A DNA stretch of 64,000 nt from Haberlea rhodopensis (GCA_907163345.1 CAJQUN010000059.1:3220189-3284188); one strand, 5' to 3'; positions 11,079-21,520 are shown, counted from the stretch's first letter. Translations and numbers: made by a program. The notes: generated from the letters alone by a model not told the origin.

Positions 11079-12149
11079 TTATTAATTACATCAATTTGCA
11101 CCAAACAACTATATGTATTATAATTAGTTGTATCAATTTGCCCATTTATATTATTAATTTTACGATTTATTTAATTTTATTTAAGAAGTTAACTTAATAA
11201 TTAATATATCTGTTTAGTAATAGGTTTAAAATAAAATAATTATTCGTGAATTTTTTTAATATTGGTTTTTATATATTAAACGATGTACATAGTAATGTCT
11301 AATTACTTGATTTGGTTACCAATTAAATCAAAATTTATTTCAAACTAACAAAGTCGAGTTATACTAATAAATCAAGATAAAATTAAAGTTCTTTTTTCAA
11401 AAAATTCAGGCTAAATCAAAGCAAGTGTTGGATAAAACAATTGTCCGTGCTGTGTGATCTATCGAAACGTTGTGCTTGTGCTGCTATACTGTTAAAAAGA
11501 TTTGAGTTGCACCGTTACCATCAGCTATAACCTTTTGGTAAAACGGCAAGCGTTTGATCCTATAATTGATATCGGATCAATGTCAAGTGTTCGATTCCCA
11601 TGAGTTGTAAGGAGTGCAATTATTGAGAGGACGATTATTGGGTACAACAATTATTGCTGTGTGACTGATCGAAAACGTGGTGATTGTGCTCATGTACTGT
11701 TTAAAAGATTTGAGTTGCAACGTTACTATCAGCTATAGCTTCTGGTAAAGCGGCAAGCGCTTGATCCTATAGCAAAAATAAAAAATATTTCATTTTTGGA
11801 ACTTTCTTTTGTTTCTTGTTCAATTTGCAAGAGTTCTATGAACTGAAACAAAATAACATATATTTTTTAAATTAAAAATCAAAGATAATGAGATAACTAA
11901 AACAAATTATACATGTAATTTTAGTTAACTGGTGATTATCAATTCGATTAAACTGATGTGTTGCACACTTCCTACAATACTCAAGATATAATATAAAAAT
12001 AAATTAAAGTTTAAGCGTAAATTTTATATATTTTATTATATATAAATAAATTATTAATAATTTTTTAAGTATAATAATTTTGTAGTTAATATGGAAAAGT
12101 ATTAGTTTGAGAATTAATCAGAATTTTATATATAAAGAAAGTTATATGT
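11079..12149. other. Non-coding, with a duplicated SINE-like module
   Basis: AT-rich, except for two related modules at 11440-11562 and 11652-11772. Each contains 'agatttgagttgca', 'cagctata' and 'ggcaagcg', followed by 'gatcctata'. Between them 'gtgttcgattccc' looks like a Pol III B box. This suggests a tRNA-derived or other short retroelement present twice. No protein-coding gene. Confidence 0.4.
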
Positions 12150-13540
12150 TAGGATACAACAACAACAACAATAACAACTAAGCATTTAATCACGATGAAT
12201 TGTGGTAAGCTACATAAACAATAAAGAGAATCAAGTCGGGTCGAACACATGCGTCAATCTTCTCCCAATGCTTCTATCGGCCAAAATATCTTATGTAATC
12301 CCCTTGTGCTCCAAGTCTTTACATATAACTTCGAGCCATGTTTTCTTTGATCATCCTCTCGCTCTCGTGAACTGGCCGAAATTCATGAACTTCACTCGAC
12401 GCACATGTGCACTGCTCGGCCTACATTGGACGCAGCTAAACCAACGCACTCGGCTTGCTTGCATATTATCTTCTATATAAGTTATACCTACTTCAACTCG
12501 AATATCTTCATTCCTTATTTTATCTCATATAGTCTTACCGCACATTCAACGAAGCATACTCATCTCTGTCACACTCATCTTTTGGATGTGATTCCTCTTG
12601 GGTGCCCAACATTCCGTCACATACTACATTGCGGGTCTAACTACGGCGGTTCTATAAATGGTTAACATCATTGTCAATTTCTCCATCCTTTTGGATAACT
12701 GAACCCAGACATCAAAACTTGCTGCTCATCGATACCTCTTGACCACCGAGTGCTACAACAGCGGAATCCTGAAAGGTACGGCCACTTAATATGCACCCAA
12801 TATTCCATTTTAGACCTACTTACTCTAAACTCTTTGATTCCAATGTCTATATCCATAAATCTAGTTTGGCATTTACACATGCTATTGTCTCGTCGAATAA
12901 CACAAAATCGTCAGCCAAAAATATTTTCCAAGGTAATTCAATGTGTATGTTTTTTGTTATCTCATCAATCACTAGGAAAATGACTCAACACAGACCCTTG
13001 ATGCAAATCCAGTAGTGATCGAGAACTCACTTGTCACCCCACTGTACGTTCTCATATTGGATGCTACTTTGTCGTACATGTCCTTGATTATATTGATATA
13101 CTTGATGTGAACTTTTTTATTCATCAAAGCTCATTATAATATATCATTTGGGACTTTATCGTAGGCCTTTTCCAAGTCTATAAAGATCATATGCAGATCT
13201 TTACTCCTCTCATGATAGCGCTCGACAAGTTGACGAAGTAAATGGATAGCTTCCGTAGTTGACCATCCTAGCAATAATCCAAATTGGTTCTCTGAGATCT
13301 TAATCTCTCCCCTTAAAAGACATTCAATTATCCTCTCTCAAAGCTTCATTGTATGACACATGAGTTTTATACCACGATAATTGGTGTAACTGTGAGTACT
13401 CTTTCTTCATTCACTTGGAATTTTATTACTCTTCCAAATCTTGTAAAATAAAGATGTTAGCCATTTTATCCCCGTCGATCTTATACATCTCCATATTTCA
13501 ATAGGGATTCCATCATTTACACTTTTTAGTGAAAATAATA
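12150..13540 (-). mobile_element. RTE-type LINE, decayed reverse transcriptase
   Basis: In broken minus-strand frames I read RT landmarks in order: DLHMIF-type text with 'LEKAYDK' remnants (about 13200-13140), LHQGS (about 13000), and a region after the catalytic core with SRSKMEYW (about 12820). The 3' end near 12150 carries the CAA-rich complement of 'gggattaaatgctttgttg'. Many stops and shifts are present, so it is long dead. It supplies most of the small open frames between 12.2 and 13.0 kb. Confidence 0.65.
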
Positions 13541-13870
13541 CTTCCCTTTTTGAGTATTTTTATAACCGTTTATCTGCCAAATTGTTTTTTGGGGAAATTA
13601 CATGGAAGTCCACTTTGGCGACACAAAATCTACTTAAGTCTTGAGAAAAAATCTTAGTGCATAAAAAGCCAAATTGGAAACAATTGTGTTGAAATAAGTC
13701 CACTTTTCAAATTTTCAAATCAATTGGGTGTTTTATGATGACTCTTTTACCCCTCAATAGTTTGATATATTGCATTCTATCCTTTAGGCTTTTGTTTAAA
13801 TTACAAAGAAGTCTATATATAATATTTAATTATCTTTTATATCCTTATATTTATAAAAAGCAACATTTAA
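13541..13870. other. Non-coding flank left of the endogenous virus
   Basis: AT-rich DNA with 'gaaattacatggaagtccac', a phrase type typical of plant MITE-like repeats. The exact viral junction lies somewhere between here and the primer-binding site and cannot be fixed by eye. Confidence 0.35.
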
Positions 13871-13916
13871 CTTCGTCTTTTTACAAGTCCCCATTTTTTG
13901 CGATCCTTTCATAAAA

Positions 13917-13929
13917 TGGTATCAGAGCC
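13917..13929 (+). promoter_or_regulatory. tRNA-Met primer-binding site
   Basis: TGGTATCAGAGCC is complementary to the 3' end of plant initiator tRNA-Met, the minus-strand primer of Caulimoviridae and the conventional origin of their maps. It lies 81 bp upstream of the first viral ORF. Confidence 0.85.
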
Positions 13930-14009
13930 TAGGTTTATTCTGGAAATACTAAGATAATATCTTGAATATTAATTTGTAACCTATACGGAGGAGACGATTC
14001 AAGAAAAAT

Positions 14010-14708
14010 ATGGACCCGAACGTTTGTTCGAAGTGTCATTCTTACAGGTGGTATTTCCAGAAATTGGAAAAACTAAATCAAAAGCATATGGCAGAAGCTC
14101 AACGCTTCAACCATAAGTGGAAACAATTACGAGGAACCGGTTTATGCACTCCAAGCATAAATCATTACAAGAAATTGGAAAGGATGGCAAAGAGGCTTCA
14201 TCAAGTGAACCTCAAACTTCAGTTCCAGTTAGCCGACTTCAGGAGGACAATCATCCTGAACACGAGGACGTTGTACCAGACCCCAATGATCCAACAGGGT
14301 CCGGACCGGAAGAATAAGATGGGTGAGCCAACCTTTCGAGAAATCGAGCCCGATTCTTCTAAGATTTCCCAAGATCTTAGAGAGATCCAAAAGACAGTGC
14401 AGCGCTATGGATATCTTCAATACCATATCCCTACAAAAATCCATCAGATCCAGAGTCAGATGGAGACCATGATTAAACATCAGAAGGAGATTCTTGAAAA
14501 CCTTCAAGATGTTCAATACCGAGTAAAGGAATTGGAGTCAAGGCCCAGTCCTACAGGAAGAAGAAAAGGAGGATGGTTGCCACCATCTTACGGAACAGAA
14601 CCCCTTTTACACCAAAAGGGGAAAGCAGAGGAGGTCCGAAGGCCGTTAACTGAGTCTGAAAAAATGATTGCAGTCCTACGAGGAGAACCCATACTTCCCA
14701 CAAAGTAA
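14010..14708 (+). CDS. Caulimovirid ORF I, unknown function, coiled-coil rich
   Basis: Intact 232-codon frame, the first after the primer-binding site. Near the N-terminus it has a Cys-x2-Cys pair (CSKC) followed by a basic and aromatic stretch. Residues ~110-180 carry heptad-like patterns (IHQIQSQMETMIKHQKEIL) that suggest a coiled coil, and the C-terminus is basic and proline-rich. Its stop overlaps the next ATG by one base (TAATG). Position and coiled coil recall virion-associated or aphid-factor-type small proteins of the family, but I find no diagnostic match. Confidence 0.6.
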   Translation: MDPNVCSKCHSYRWYFQKLEKLNQKHMAEAQRFNHKWKQLRGTGLCTPSINHYKKLERMAKRLHQVNLKLQFQLADFRRTIILNTRTLYQTPMIQQGPDRKNKMGEPTFREIEPDSSKISQDLREIQKTVQRYGYLQYHIPTKIHQIQSQMETMIKHQKEILENLQDVQYRVKELESRPSPTGRRKGGWLPPSYGTEPLLHQKGKAEEVRRPLTESEKMIAVLRGEPILPTK

Positions 14709-14908
14709 TGGAAAGAATCAACCTGGAAGATCTAAGGGATCTTGCTGATTCATTTGCGGGATTAAATCTCGTAGAAATCAAGACAGGAGAGCTTGTACAA
14801 AGACCTCCACCACAAGAGAGTTTCGGGTCACACAATCCACCCGAAGGAGACCAAAGTATGCCACACAGGGATGATTTCACCTCAGCAACTTTGGATCCCC
14901 CAGTATGA
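14708..14908 (+). CDS. Caulimovirid ORF II, small, unknown
   Basis: A 66-codon acidic frame starting within TAATG of ORF I and ending in an ATGA overlap with the movement-protein frame. It has no recognisable domain. The tight overlaps at both ends support a real cistron in a polycistronic viral RNA. Confidence 0.5.
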   Translation: MERINLEDLRDLADSFAGLNLVEIKTGELVQRPPPQESFGSHNPPEGDQSMPHRDDFTSATLDPPV

Positions 14909-15269
14909 ACAAGGAACCATTCCCGAAGGCCATATATTCATCAGACGCCATATGGGAAGTCACAGCTAGATCTGTTGGAATCGAAGAGGGGGGGTGAATG
15001 AGATTCCTTGGCTACTTTAGTGTTTTAAAATGAGTTTGTAAAAATAAAATATTTTGCGCTTGCGGAAGCCTTTAGTCAATCGATAAATGCAAAGAATAAA
15101 ATAAATAAATGCGTAAAGGAAATAAAGCAATAAATAATAAAAGGATTTGTTATAGAAGTTCGGCGATGAATCGCCTACGTCTCCTCTTCCCGGTTAGATA
15201 ACCTCCAACCGAGGTTCCACTAGAATAATAGATCTTGGCCTTGAGGGCTCCAAGTTAGCCACACAACAA

Positions 15270-15405
15270 CTCTTCCCGAGTTTACAACGCTCTTCCCGAG
15301 CACACTACTCTTCCCGAGTACACAACGCTCTTCCCGAGCACAATACCCTTCACGAGTATACAAAGCTCTTCCCGAGCTACCAACACTCTTCACGAGTCTT
15401 CTTGG
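15270..15405. repeat. Minisatellite in the solo LTR
   Basis: Six to seven imperfect units alternating 'gctcttcccgagcacac' and 'actcttcccgagtacac'. Each unit is itself partly palindromic (CTCnnnnCGAG). Confidence 0.75.
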
Positions 15406-15764
15406 CCTTAAGGGCTCCAAGGATAGCCACACAATTGCACCAACTAGACTTGTTGATGACTTTACAATTTTCCAACTTGCTTTGGTGTTGGAGGACCTTT
15501 ACAATGAATTAAACCAACAAACACCTTCACGGTGTACTCACACGAAGAAACACAAGCTCTAACAAAGAAGTGAATCACAAACTCCAATACAACAACAATG
15601 TATGGAGATTGTAATATAAATTCAAATAATAATAATCAAGACTTTTGTATAAGTTGTAGGCTTGTTCCTTAGCTTCAAAATGCTCCAAAGCATCCATATT
15701 TATAGTGTAGAAGACCTCCAAGGCTCCTACTAGCCGTTGCTACTCATAAGGCTGAAATCACTCC

Positions 15765-16090
15765 AAGATCGCCTCGGACATCGCCTCGGGCGATCACCAT
15801 CGTCGCGCCCCAACGGTCAGCAAAAATCACGGATCGCCTCAGGCGATCAGCAGCAAAAATCAAGGCCGTAGCCTCAGCATGTCCAATTCTGTCATCGCCT
15901 CAAACGAACTTCAGATCGCCTCAGGCGTTCCTGCCATTGCCTCGGGCGTTCAGCCCATCGCCTCGGACGATCTCCCTGCGCGCATGCTCGCGCCGAGCCT
16001 CGGCGTCGCTCTGTCGATGTGCGTGGCGATGCCCCTCCTGGCACCCATCGTCTAAGGCGATGATCACCATCGCCTGGGGCGATCTAGGCC
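15765..16090. repeat. Palindromic GATCGCC...GGCGATC words in the solo LTR
   Basis: About ten variants of 'atcgcctcgggcgatc' are scattered in a GC-rich stretch, several of them near-perfect palindromes. This contrasts sharply with the AT-rich surroundings. Confidence 0.7.
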
Positions 16091-16295
16091 AGAATATGCA
16101 CACTTGAAATTCTTCAATCCAAACTACATTTCATCACTTAATCTGCACACTAAGTAGATGCATTAGTATAACAAACACAAGTTTTGTTGATCATCAAAAC
16201 TCAAAGATTGACCGGGGATAATTTAACGCATTAAACGCAACCATGCGTTTAAGGCTCAACAAGATCCAATCCATCCATATGGACTTATGCTCACG

Positions 16296-16448
16296 CTCAC
16301 CCTTTTTGGATTTGAAATGAGCCTATGACAGCAATGGCCCACGCATGAACACAAAGGAGTCCAGATCTAACGTACGCCAATGGGGTCACGGTTACATTAA
16401 CTACGGCACTCGTGGGTTCCCATCACATATTTCCCCTTCCCCACCCAC
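16296..16448 (+). repeat. 153-bp block shared with the bHLH gene's intron 2
   Basis: Identical at 152 of 153 positions to the reverse complement of 52538-52690. Similarity stops abruptly on both sides. It holds both in-frame stops of the movement-protein frame. Its left junction repeats the flanking word 'gctcac', a possible microhomology. Confidence 0.9.
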
Positions 16449-17457
16449 TCGTGGATTGTGTGACCCCAATGGAATTCACGGGGAACCAGATTGAGATGCA
16501 GTTAATCCCCTACAGGGAAATCCAGGAGATTAAGAACAAGGTCAAAAGAGAAGTTGCTAACACGCTCTCATGGATTCATATTGGAGCCATTCGAGTAATC
16601 ATCAAGGCAACTTTCAAAGAAGGAATTGATTCGCCCCTCAACCTGGCAATCTTTGACAAGAGAATCCCGAACCTCAAAGATTCTTGTTTGGGAGCAGTGG
16701 CAGGAAATCTGTATGCAGGAAAGATGGCTTTCAACATCTATCCGAGGATTGCATACAATTTAGGAGATCGAGACTTCAACAAAGTTCTCACTCTTCATCA
16801 AGATTTTAAAAGAGAAGATTTGATGAAAGAAGGGAACAGGCCTTACTCGTTCACCTACAAGGTGTCATACGCACACTCGAATACTCATCATTCCGAGGTA
16901 TTCTTGAGAAAGGAATTCATCGAAGTCCCCAGAATCTTCGAAGACTTCGCCAAAGCAGTATTGCCGGACATCATTGATACTCCGACAATAGGAGAGATCG
17001 ACATGAGGATACAAGATCAACCTGTTCTGAACAGAAGCAGGAGCCTCATGATCGAGTCAAGAAGGATGTCTTTCCAACAGGATAGGTTAATCAGCAACTA
17101 TCCAGGGGAAAAACAGAAGGCAGCCTCAAGCAGAATTCAGAAAGTTCCTGATGTATTCCAAACAATAGGGAAGCTGAAATGCCCAGAAGGCTGGAGAGAA
17201 GTGCAGATAATTTTTGACATCACCGAGAAGCACAATATCTTCCCCTGCAATGTCCTATATTATTTGCAACAACCTACAGTTGGCAAATTTCAAGGAAACC
17301 TTCAAATTGGTGAAATTAATCTCACAATTGAAGGAATTGCCGGACGAATCCCCGAACAGCTTATTCTAGGGATTGAATTTCTCGAGGATCATAAACCTTG
17401 GGAAAGATTGCAAGATGGAATGGAGTTCACGGTGGAAGGAAAAAGATATCGAATCAG

Positions 17458-19567
17458 ATGACCACCAGTCCATTCTCCATATACATCTCCATTGGGATGT
17501 TATACGAGAAGTACAGGGCAGAATATTTTGCAGCATACATTGACTCAGGAGCGGGAATATGCACTGCCAAGCGAGAAATCTTCCCCAAAGACGTTGGTGA
17601 GAAATTACCAGCCATTGCCGGAAGAGACTTTTCCAAACGGATCATTATTCTTAATGAAAGCGTCCAAGGAGCAGAAATAATTATCGGCGGAGCAGACGGT
17701 ACCCCATGGTACAAAGTCAAAACTCCACCTATATATTTCCATGATACCGGTGTAGATATGCTGTTAGGAAACAATTTCCTACAGACGTTCAAGACATTCA
17801 CTCAAGAGAATGAAACGAGAAGACTTATTTTCACAACTCTATGTGATCATAAGATTATGGTACAACGATTACGGGAGGCGTTTCACAGAAAATTCCCTAT
17901 TCATTTTCGCAACAAGCGTGGTGATGAAGGAAAACTTCGACACCCAAAGATGAAAGATCAGCGGAAATTTGGAGAGGCAATTCTTCAGTTCCGACAACAA
18001 GGTCCTAGTGAAAGGGAGTCACAAACTTTTGACTTGGTTAATATCATGTCTTTCAAAGAACATGATGAGGAAAGAGTAACTCCAGAAACCCTGTTGCTAC
18101 TAAAAAATGCTTTACGAGAAGAAGTTACACAACCTGAATCTACCATCGAAGAGCGAATCACTCTAGAGGATGTAAAAAGGAAGATTCGTAGGAACTACAA
18201 CAAGGATCCACTGGCATGGTGGAACAAAAATGAGCTCAGAGCTACTTTGAAGGTGAAGACTGGAAAAGAAAATGAGTTTGTTAGGTACAGGCCGATCCCT
18301 ATGAACCAGGAAGATCGGAAGGATATGCAGATCATACTTAAGGAACATCTTGACCTTAAGTTAATCTCAGCAGGTATTTCTCCATACAGCAGCCCAGGAT
18401 TTCTGGTAAGGAATCATGGAGAAATTAAACGAGGAAAGCCGAGATTGGTGATCAACTATAAAGGGATCAACGAAATCTTGGAGTTCGACGGATATTTTAT
18501 CCCAAGCAGAGAACATTTGGTAAATAGTATCAAGAATGCCAAAGTGTTTTCTAAATTCGATTGCAAGTCTGGGTTCTACCAGATTAAAATGGAGGAAGCA
18601 AGCAGAAAATTCACGGCATTCTCCACACCACAAGGACATTATATCTGGAATGTCATGCCAATGGGATTAGCAAATGCTCCCCAGATATATCAGAGGAAGA
18701 TGGATAATCTTTTCAAGGATTACTTTAGCTTCATGTTCGTGTACATTGACGACATCCTCATATCGTCAAAAAACATGAAAGAACATCTTAAACATCTGGA
18801 AATCTTTTCAGACGTTTGTTACAAGGAATGATTGGTGCTTTCCGAAAAGAAAGCAGTAATTGCTACAAGACAGATCGAGTTCCTTGGAATTGAGATCGAT
18901 GAATCTGGAATCATCCTGCAAAATCATATTGTTGAAAAAGTACAAGGATATCCGGATGACCTCAAGGATTTAAAACAACTTCAGAGCTTTTTAGGAGTTG
19001 TTAATTTTGCTGGGATGTTTATCAACAATCTAGCAAACCACAGGAAGGTGTTCAGTCTGCTACTCAAAAAGGATGTTAAATTTGAGTGGAATGACGATCA
19101 TAGACAAGCTGTCAGACAGCTGAAGGAGGTTTGCAGGCAGCTACCAAAGCTTGCAATACCAAACGACGAGGATGAACTGGTATTATACACAGATGCCAGT
19201 GATCATTGGTGGGCGGCAGTTCTCATGAAAATTACACCAGAAGGAGAAGTGCCATGCAGATATTGCAGTGGGCTATTTGATAACAACGAAGTTATCAGAT
19301 GGCATATCAATGAGAAGGAGTTCTTCGCTGTTCGAAAGGCTTTTAAGATGGCCACTTTTCCTACTTGCTAAGAAATTTATCTTAAAAATAGATAATACGA
19401 GTGTCAAAGCCTTTTTAAAAAATAAAATTGAATCAAAACCAGAAAAGGCTAGACTTTTAAGATGGCAAGCTGAATGCCAATATTATGATTATGATATTGT
19501 CATTGTGAAATCTGATAAAAATATTCTTGCAGATTTCTTAACACGAGATGGAGGGACACATTGCTAG
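17458..19567 (+). pseudogene. Caulimovirid protease-reverse transcriptase-RNase H
   Basis: Starts at ATG 17458 in an ATGA overlap; the open frame runs further upstream to 17398 but the overlap start fits the family. The domains are: aspartic protease with AAYIDSGAGIC (about 17530); RT with PRLVINYKGIN, SKFDCKSGFYQI and the catalytic FVYIDDILIS (about 18737-18766); and RNase H with LYTDASD, NEKE, IDNTSV and ILADFLTR, giving all four acidic positions. There is no integrase. Breaks: TGA at 18829-18831 just after the RT core, and a frameshift near 19355-19365 inside RNase H. The last frame ends at TAG 19565. Confidence 0.88.
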
Positions 19568-20633
19568 CGATACCCTCAAGCGAGTTAGGAATCTCAGGGA
19601 AAACCTGGAGATCCTGGAACGAGATTTTGGGACTCTTTGTCTCAATGCAGAGGTCGCGGGACGACTTCAACGAGCAGATCAGGAACTTGTTACTGATCAT
19701 ATATGAGCATGCTTTCGGGACCACGAACGTTTGTTTGAAGTCTTGAAAGGGCCTATACTTCAGGCAGCACCTTCAACAGTGCAAAAAGAAGTGTTTAGAG
19801 AACGGGGCTCATCTAACCCGGAGGCAAGGGATTCAAGTACCCCTGTCACGAGTGCTTCAGATGATGCATTCCTTGAGGATGTACAAGCTGAAGCGAAAGT
19901 TGAAGGTCAGGTGTCATCACAATCTGAACCTTCAAGTCAACCCAGCACCTCTGGGGTAAAAGAGGGAGAGTTGAATCTTAGGCCAATGACTGGCAAGTCT
20001 AAGGTTCAAACTAATGACGATTTAGTTTCTTCACCTATGCAGGATTACCAGCGCACTTGGGAGAAACTAATTACCAGGCGAGGTATCAACCCAGAAAAAT
20101 CAATAGTTGATATCTCCGGAAAATATCCGAGAGTTTGGATGAAACCAGGCAGCCATCCAAATGATGTTCAGGAATGGTATAATTTCAGAGCTCTGGCTTC
20201 GGTTTATACTGTGGCACCAGCCTTCTCTGAAATTTCAAAATTAGCAAAATGGATCAGAGAAGCTGTATACGAGACTTGGGCCAATAATCCACATTTGGCC
20301 AGAGGTGATATCTTGGAGTTGTATTTTTTCAGTGCTGCTCCAGAACCAGCAAAGAAAGGCGATGATGAAGTTTCAACGAGACGAGCATGGGGTCTTTGGG
20401 TTTGTCTAACTGAAATGGACAAAGTCAAATACACATTCAAGTTCTTTCAGAATTCAGCCAATGGAACTTTCTTGCTGAATTCCATGACAGGAACCTCCAC
20501 GAGATTTGCCGAAGAACTCTTTGAAACCAAGAGAAGAATTCTTTGGGAGAACAAGATTCCGGCAGGAAAGGAGACTTACCGGAATTCTGCAACATGGCAC
20601 ACATTGGCCGATGGATTGATCATATCTGCCTAG
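19548..20633 (+). pseudogene. Caulimovirid distal ORF, function unassigned
   Basis: An ATG at 19548 overlaps the end of pol. The frame is open to 20633 except for one TGA at 19704-19706. The first ~52 codons look like a coiled coil (LKRVRNLRENLEILERDF). A low-complexity Ser/Pro/Glu linker follows, then a Trp-rich domain (~residues 160-350; WLR-like KWIREAVYETW, ELYFFSAAPEP, RRAWGLWVCL). The place is that of the inclusion-body/translation-transactivator gene in several genera, but I cannot match its motifs, and a structural role is also possible. A basic stretch continues in another frame to 20776, so the original C-terminus may have been longer. Confidence 0.5.
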
Positions 20634-20903
20634 CATGCCCGAAGCAGAAAGAACCAGAGTTCGGGAAAGGATTCCGATCCAAACCCGACAGATCAGAGGC
20701 AGGAAAAGACAAAAGACCTGCTGACAAGAGAGCCCATTTTCCTAAAGCTCGGGGACCACAAAAACCACTAATGTAAAGATTCCCCGACAAAGGAAAAGAG
20801 GTGGACCATTAGAAGTTAGTGCGGATACTGTTCAAACGCACTCAGACAAAACATAATGGACCACTCACGAGAAAAGTTGGCACAACCGGACAAGATGCCA
20901 GAC

Positions 20904-20909
20904 CACGTG
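20904..20909 (+). promoter_or_regulatory. G-box-like CACGTG upstream of the viral TATA
   Basis: A palindromic CACGTG lies 78 bp upstream of the viral TATA box, in the position of activator sites in pararetroviral promoters. Functional use is inferred. Confidence 0.35.
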
Positions 20910-20986
20910 AAAGTTAAGGCGCACTCACAGGCGCACTCAACAATTATCAAGATTTGGAATCCGCATTTGAAGTCCGGATTCATGCC

Positions 20987-20994
20987 TATATAAG
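20987..20994 (+). promoter_or_regulatory. Pregenomic RNA promoter TATA box
   Basis: TATATAAG within 'gcctatataagggcactc' lies ~350 bp after the distal ORF, as in the full-length-transcript promoters of Caulimoviridae. An AATAAA at 21049-21054, ~30 bp past the expected start site, fits the family's poly(A) signal in the terminal redundancy. Confidence 0.7.
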
Positions 20995-21019
20995 GGCACT
21001 CATTCTGGAAGCTAAGGAC

Positions 21020-21520
21020 ATCAAAAAAATCTCCATAGTTTTCTGAGAAATAAATTTAGAGTCTCCAAGCTTTGTAATATTTCAACGTTCGTAGCTTGGT
21101 AATCTTTCTTTCTTTTATTTCGTTTGTAATCATTTGTAATATTGTTCTGTTGGTTTTAAGTTTATGTGTTTTGAGTCAAGCCTCATCTATATGAGAGGCT
21201 AAACAAGTCCGTCTCCTCCCAAAAGGATACGTTTTAATGTAATAGATGTTATAAGTATTCCAGAATAAAAATAAGGCTGTTGCCCAGCTATCTCCCAGAT
21301 TTCTTTAAATCTTTTTTATATCTTGAATATACCTTACGCCCTAAGGTAGGAAACGAATTAGGGCTGTGCTGTGCGGTTTCTGAAGGAGTCGGATAACTGG
21401 CAGACTAACCTCGCCCGTGTGCTGAGGTTGGATGGTGAGGAGCCATTCGTAAAACAGTCTGGAGGCAGTAAGTTTTCGACTGGTGGAAGTTGCGACCCAC
21501 CTCACCCGGTGCCGTTATGG
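21020..21520 (+). other. Viral leader region
   Basis: Downstream of the promoter, with no long frame. It includes the hairpin-prone phrases 'caagcctcatctatatgaga' and 'ggctgttgcccagctatctc'. Less AT-rich than the host DNA to its right. The right viral border is placed near 21520 by composition only. Confidence 0.45.

Larger units (their letters stand above)
14973..16261 (-). mobile_element. Solo LTR (Ty1/copia-like) inserted in the viral movement protein
   Basis: The 1,289-bp block begins TGTTGG and ends CAACA, with perfect 5-bp inverted tips. It is flanked by perfect 5-bp target duplications AGATC (14968-14972 and 16262-16266). Minus-strand orientation is likely: read that way it has 'ctataaatatgg' near 15705 as a TATA box and ends in a C-rich 'ttcacccccc' run typical of SIRE-like LTR ends. 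It has no internal coding region, so it is a solo LTR left by recombination. It must post-date the viral integration. Confidence 0.85.
14905..17461 (+). pseudogene. Caulimovirid movement protein (30K type), interrupted
   Basis: The frame opens at ATG 14905, is cut by the solo LTR at 14973-16261, and resumes in the same frame once the LTR and one target-duplication copy are discounted. Landmarks of the 30K movement protein are WIHIGAIRVIIKA, then GIDSPLNLAIFDKR, then GNLYAGKMAFNIYP (about 16595-16750). These proteins line plasmodesmata and carry virus between cells. Two in-frame TGA codons (16313-16315 and 16346-16348) both fall inside the 153-bp block at 16296-16448; the rest is open to the TGA at 17459. 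The stop overlaps the pol ATG (ATGA). Confidence 0.8.
13871..21520 (+). mobile_element. Endogenous caulimovirid (plant pararetrovirus) copy
   Basis: The order is primer-binding site, two small ORFs, movement protein, aspartic protease-RT-RNase H, a distal ORF, then a promoter/leader region. The ORFs are linked by TAATG and ATGA overlaps. This is a Caulimoviridae genome, linear in the host with about one genome length present. There is no integrase, which separates it from Ty3/gypsy. It is not functional as it stands: there are stops in the movement-protein, RT and distal ORFs, a frameshift in RNase H, a solo LTR and a shared 153-bp block. Genus not resolved. Confidence 0.88.

Noticed and set aside
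12202..13015. Several overlapping plus-strand frames
   Set aside because: They are antisense shadows of the decayed RTE reverse transcriptase on the minus strand.
16412..17461. Taking 16412 (GTG) as the start of the movement protein
   Set aside because: The frame continues upstream through the solo LTR to an ATG at 14905 that overlaps ORF II; GTG is not a usual plant-virus start.
17458..19567. Reading the 17.4-19.6 kb pol as a Ty3/gypsy retrotransposon
   Set aside because: No integrase follows, a 30K movement protein precedes it, and the ORFs are coupled by ATGA overlaps; this is a caulimovirid.
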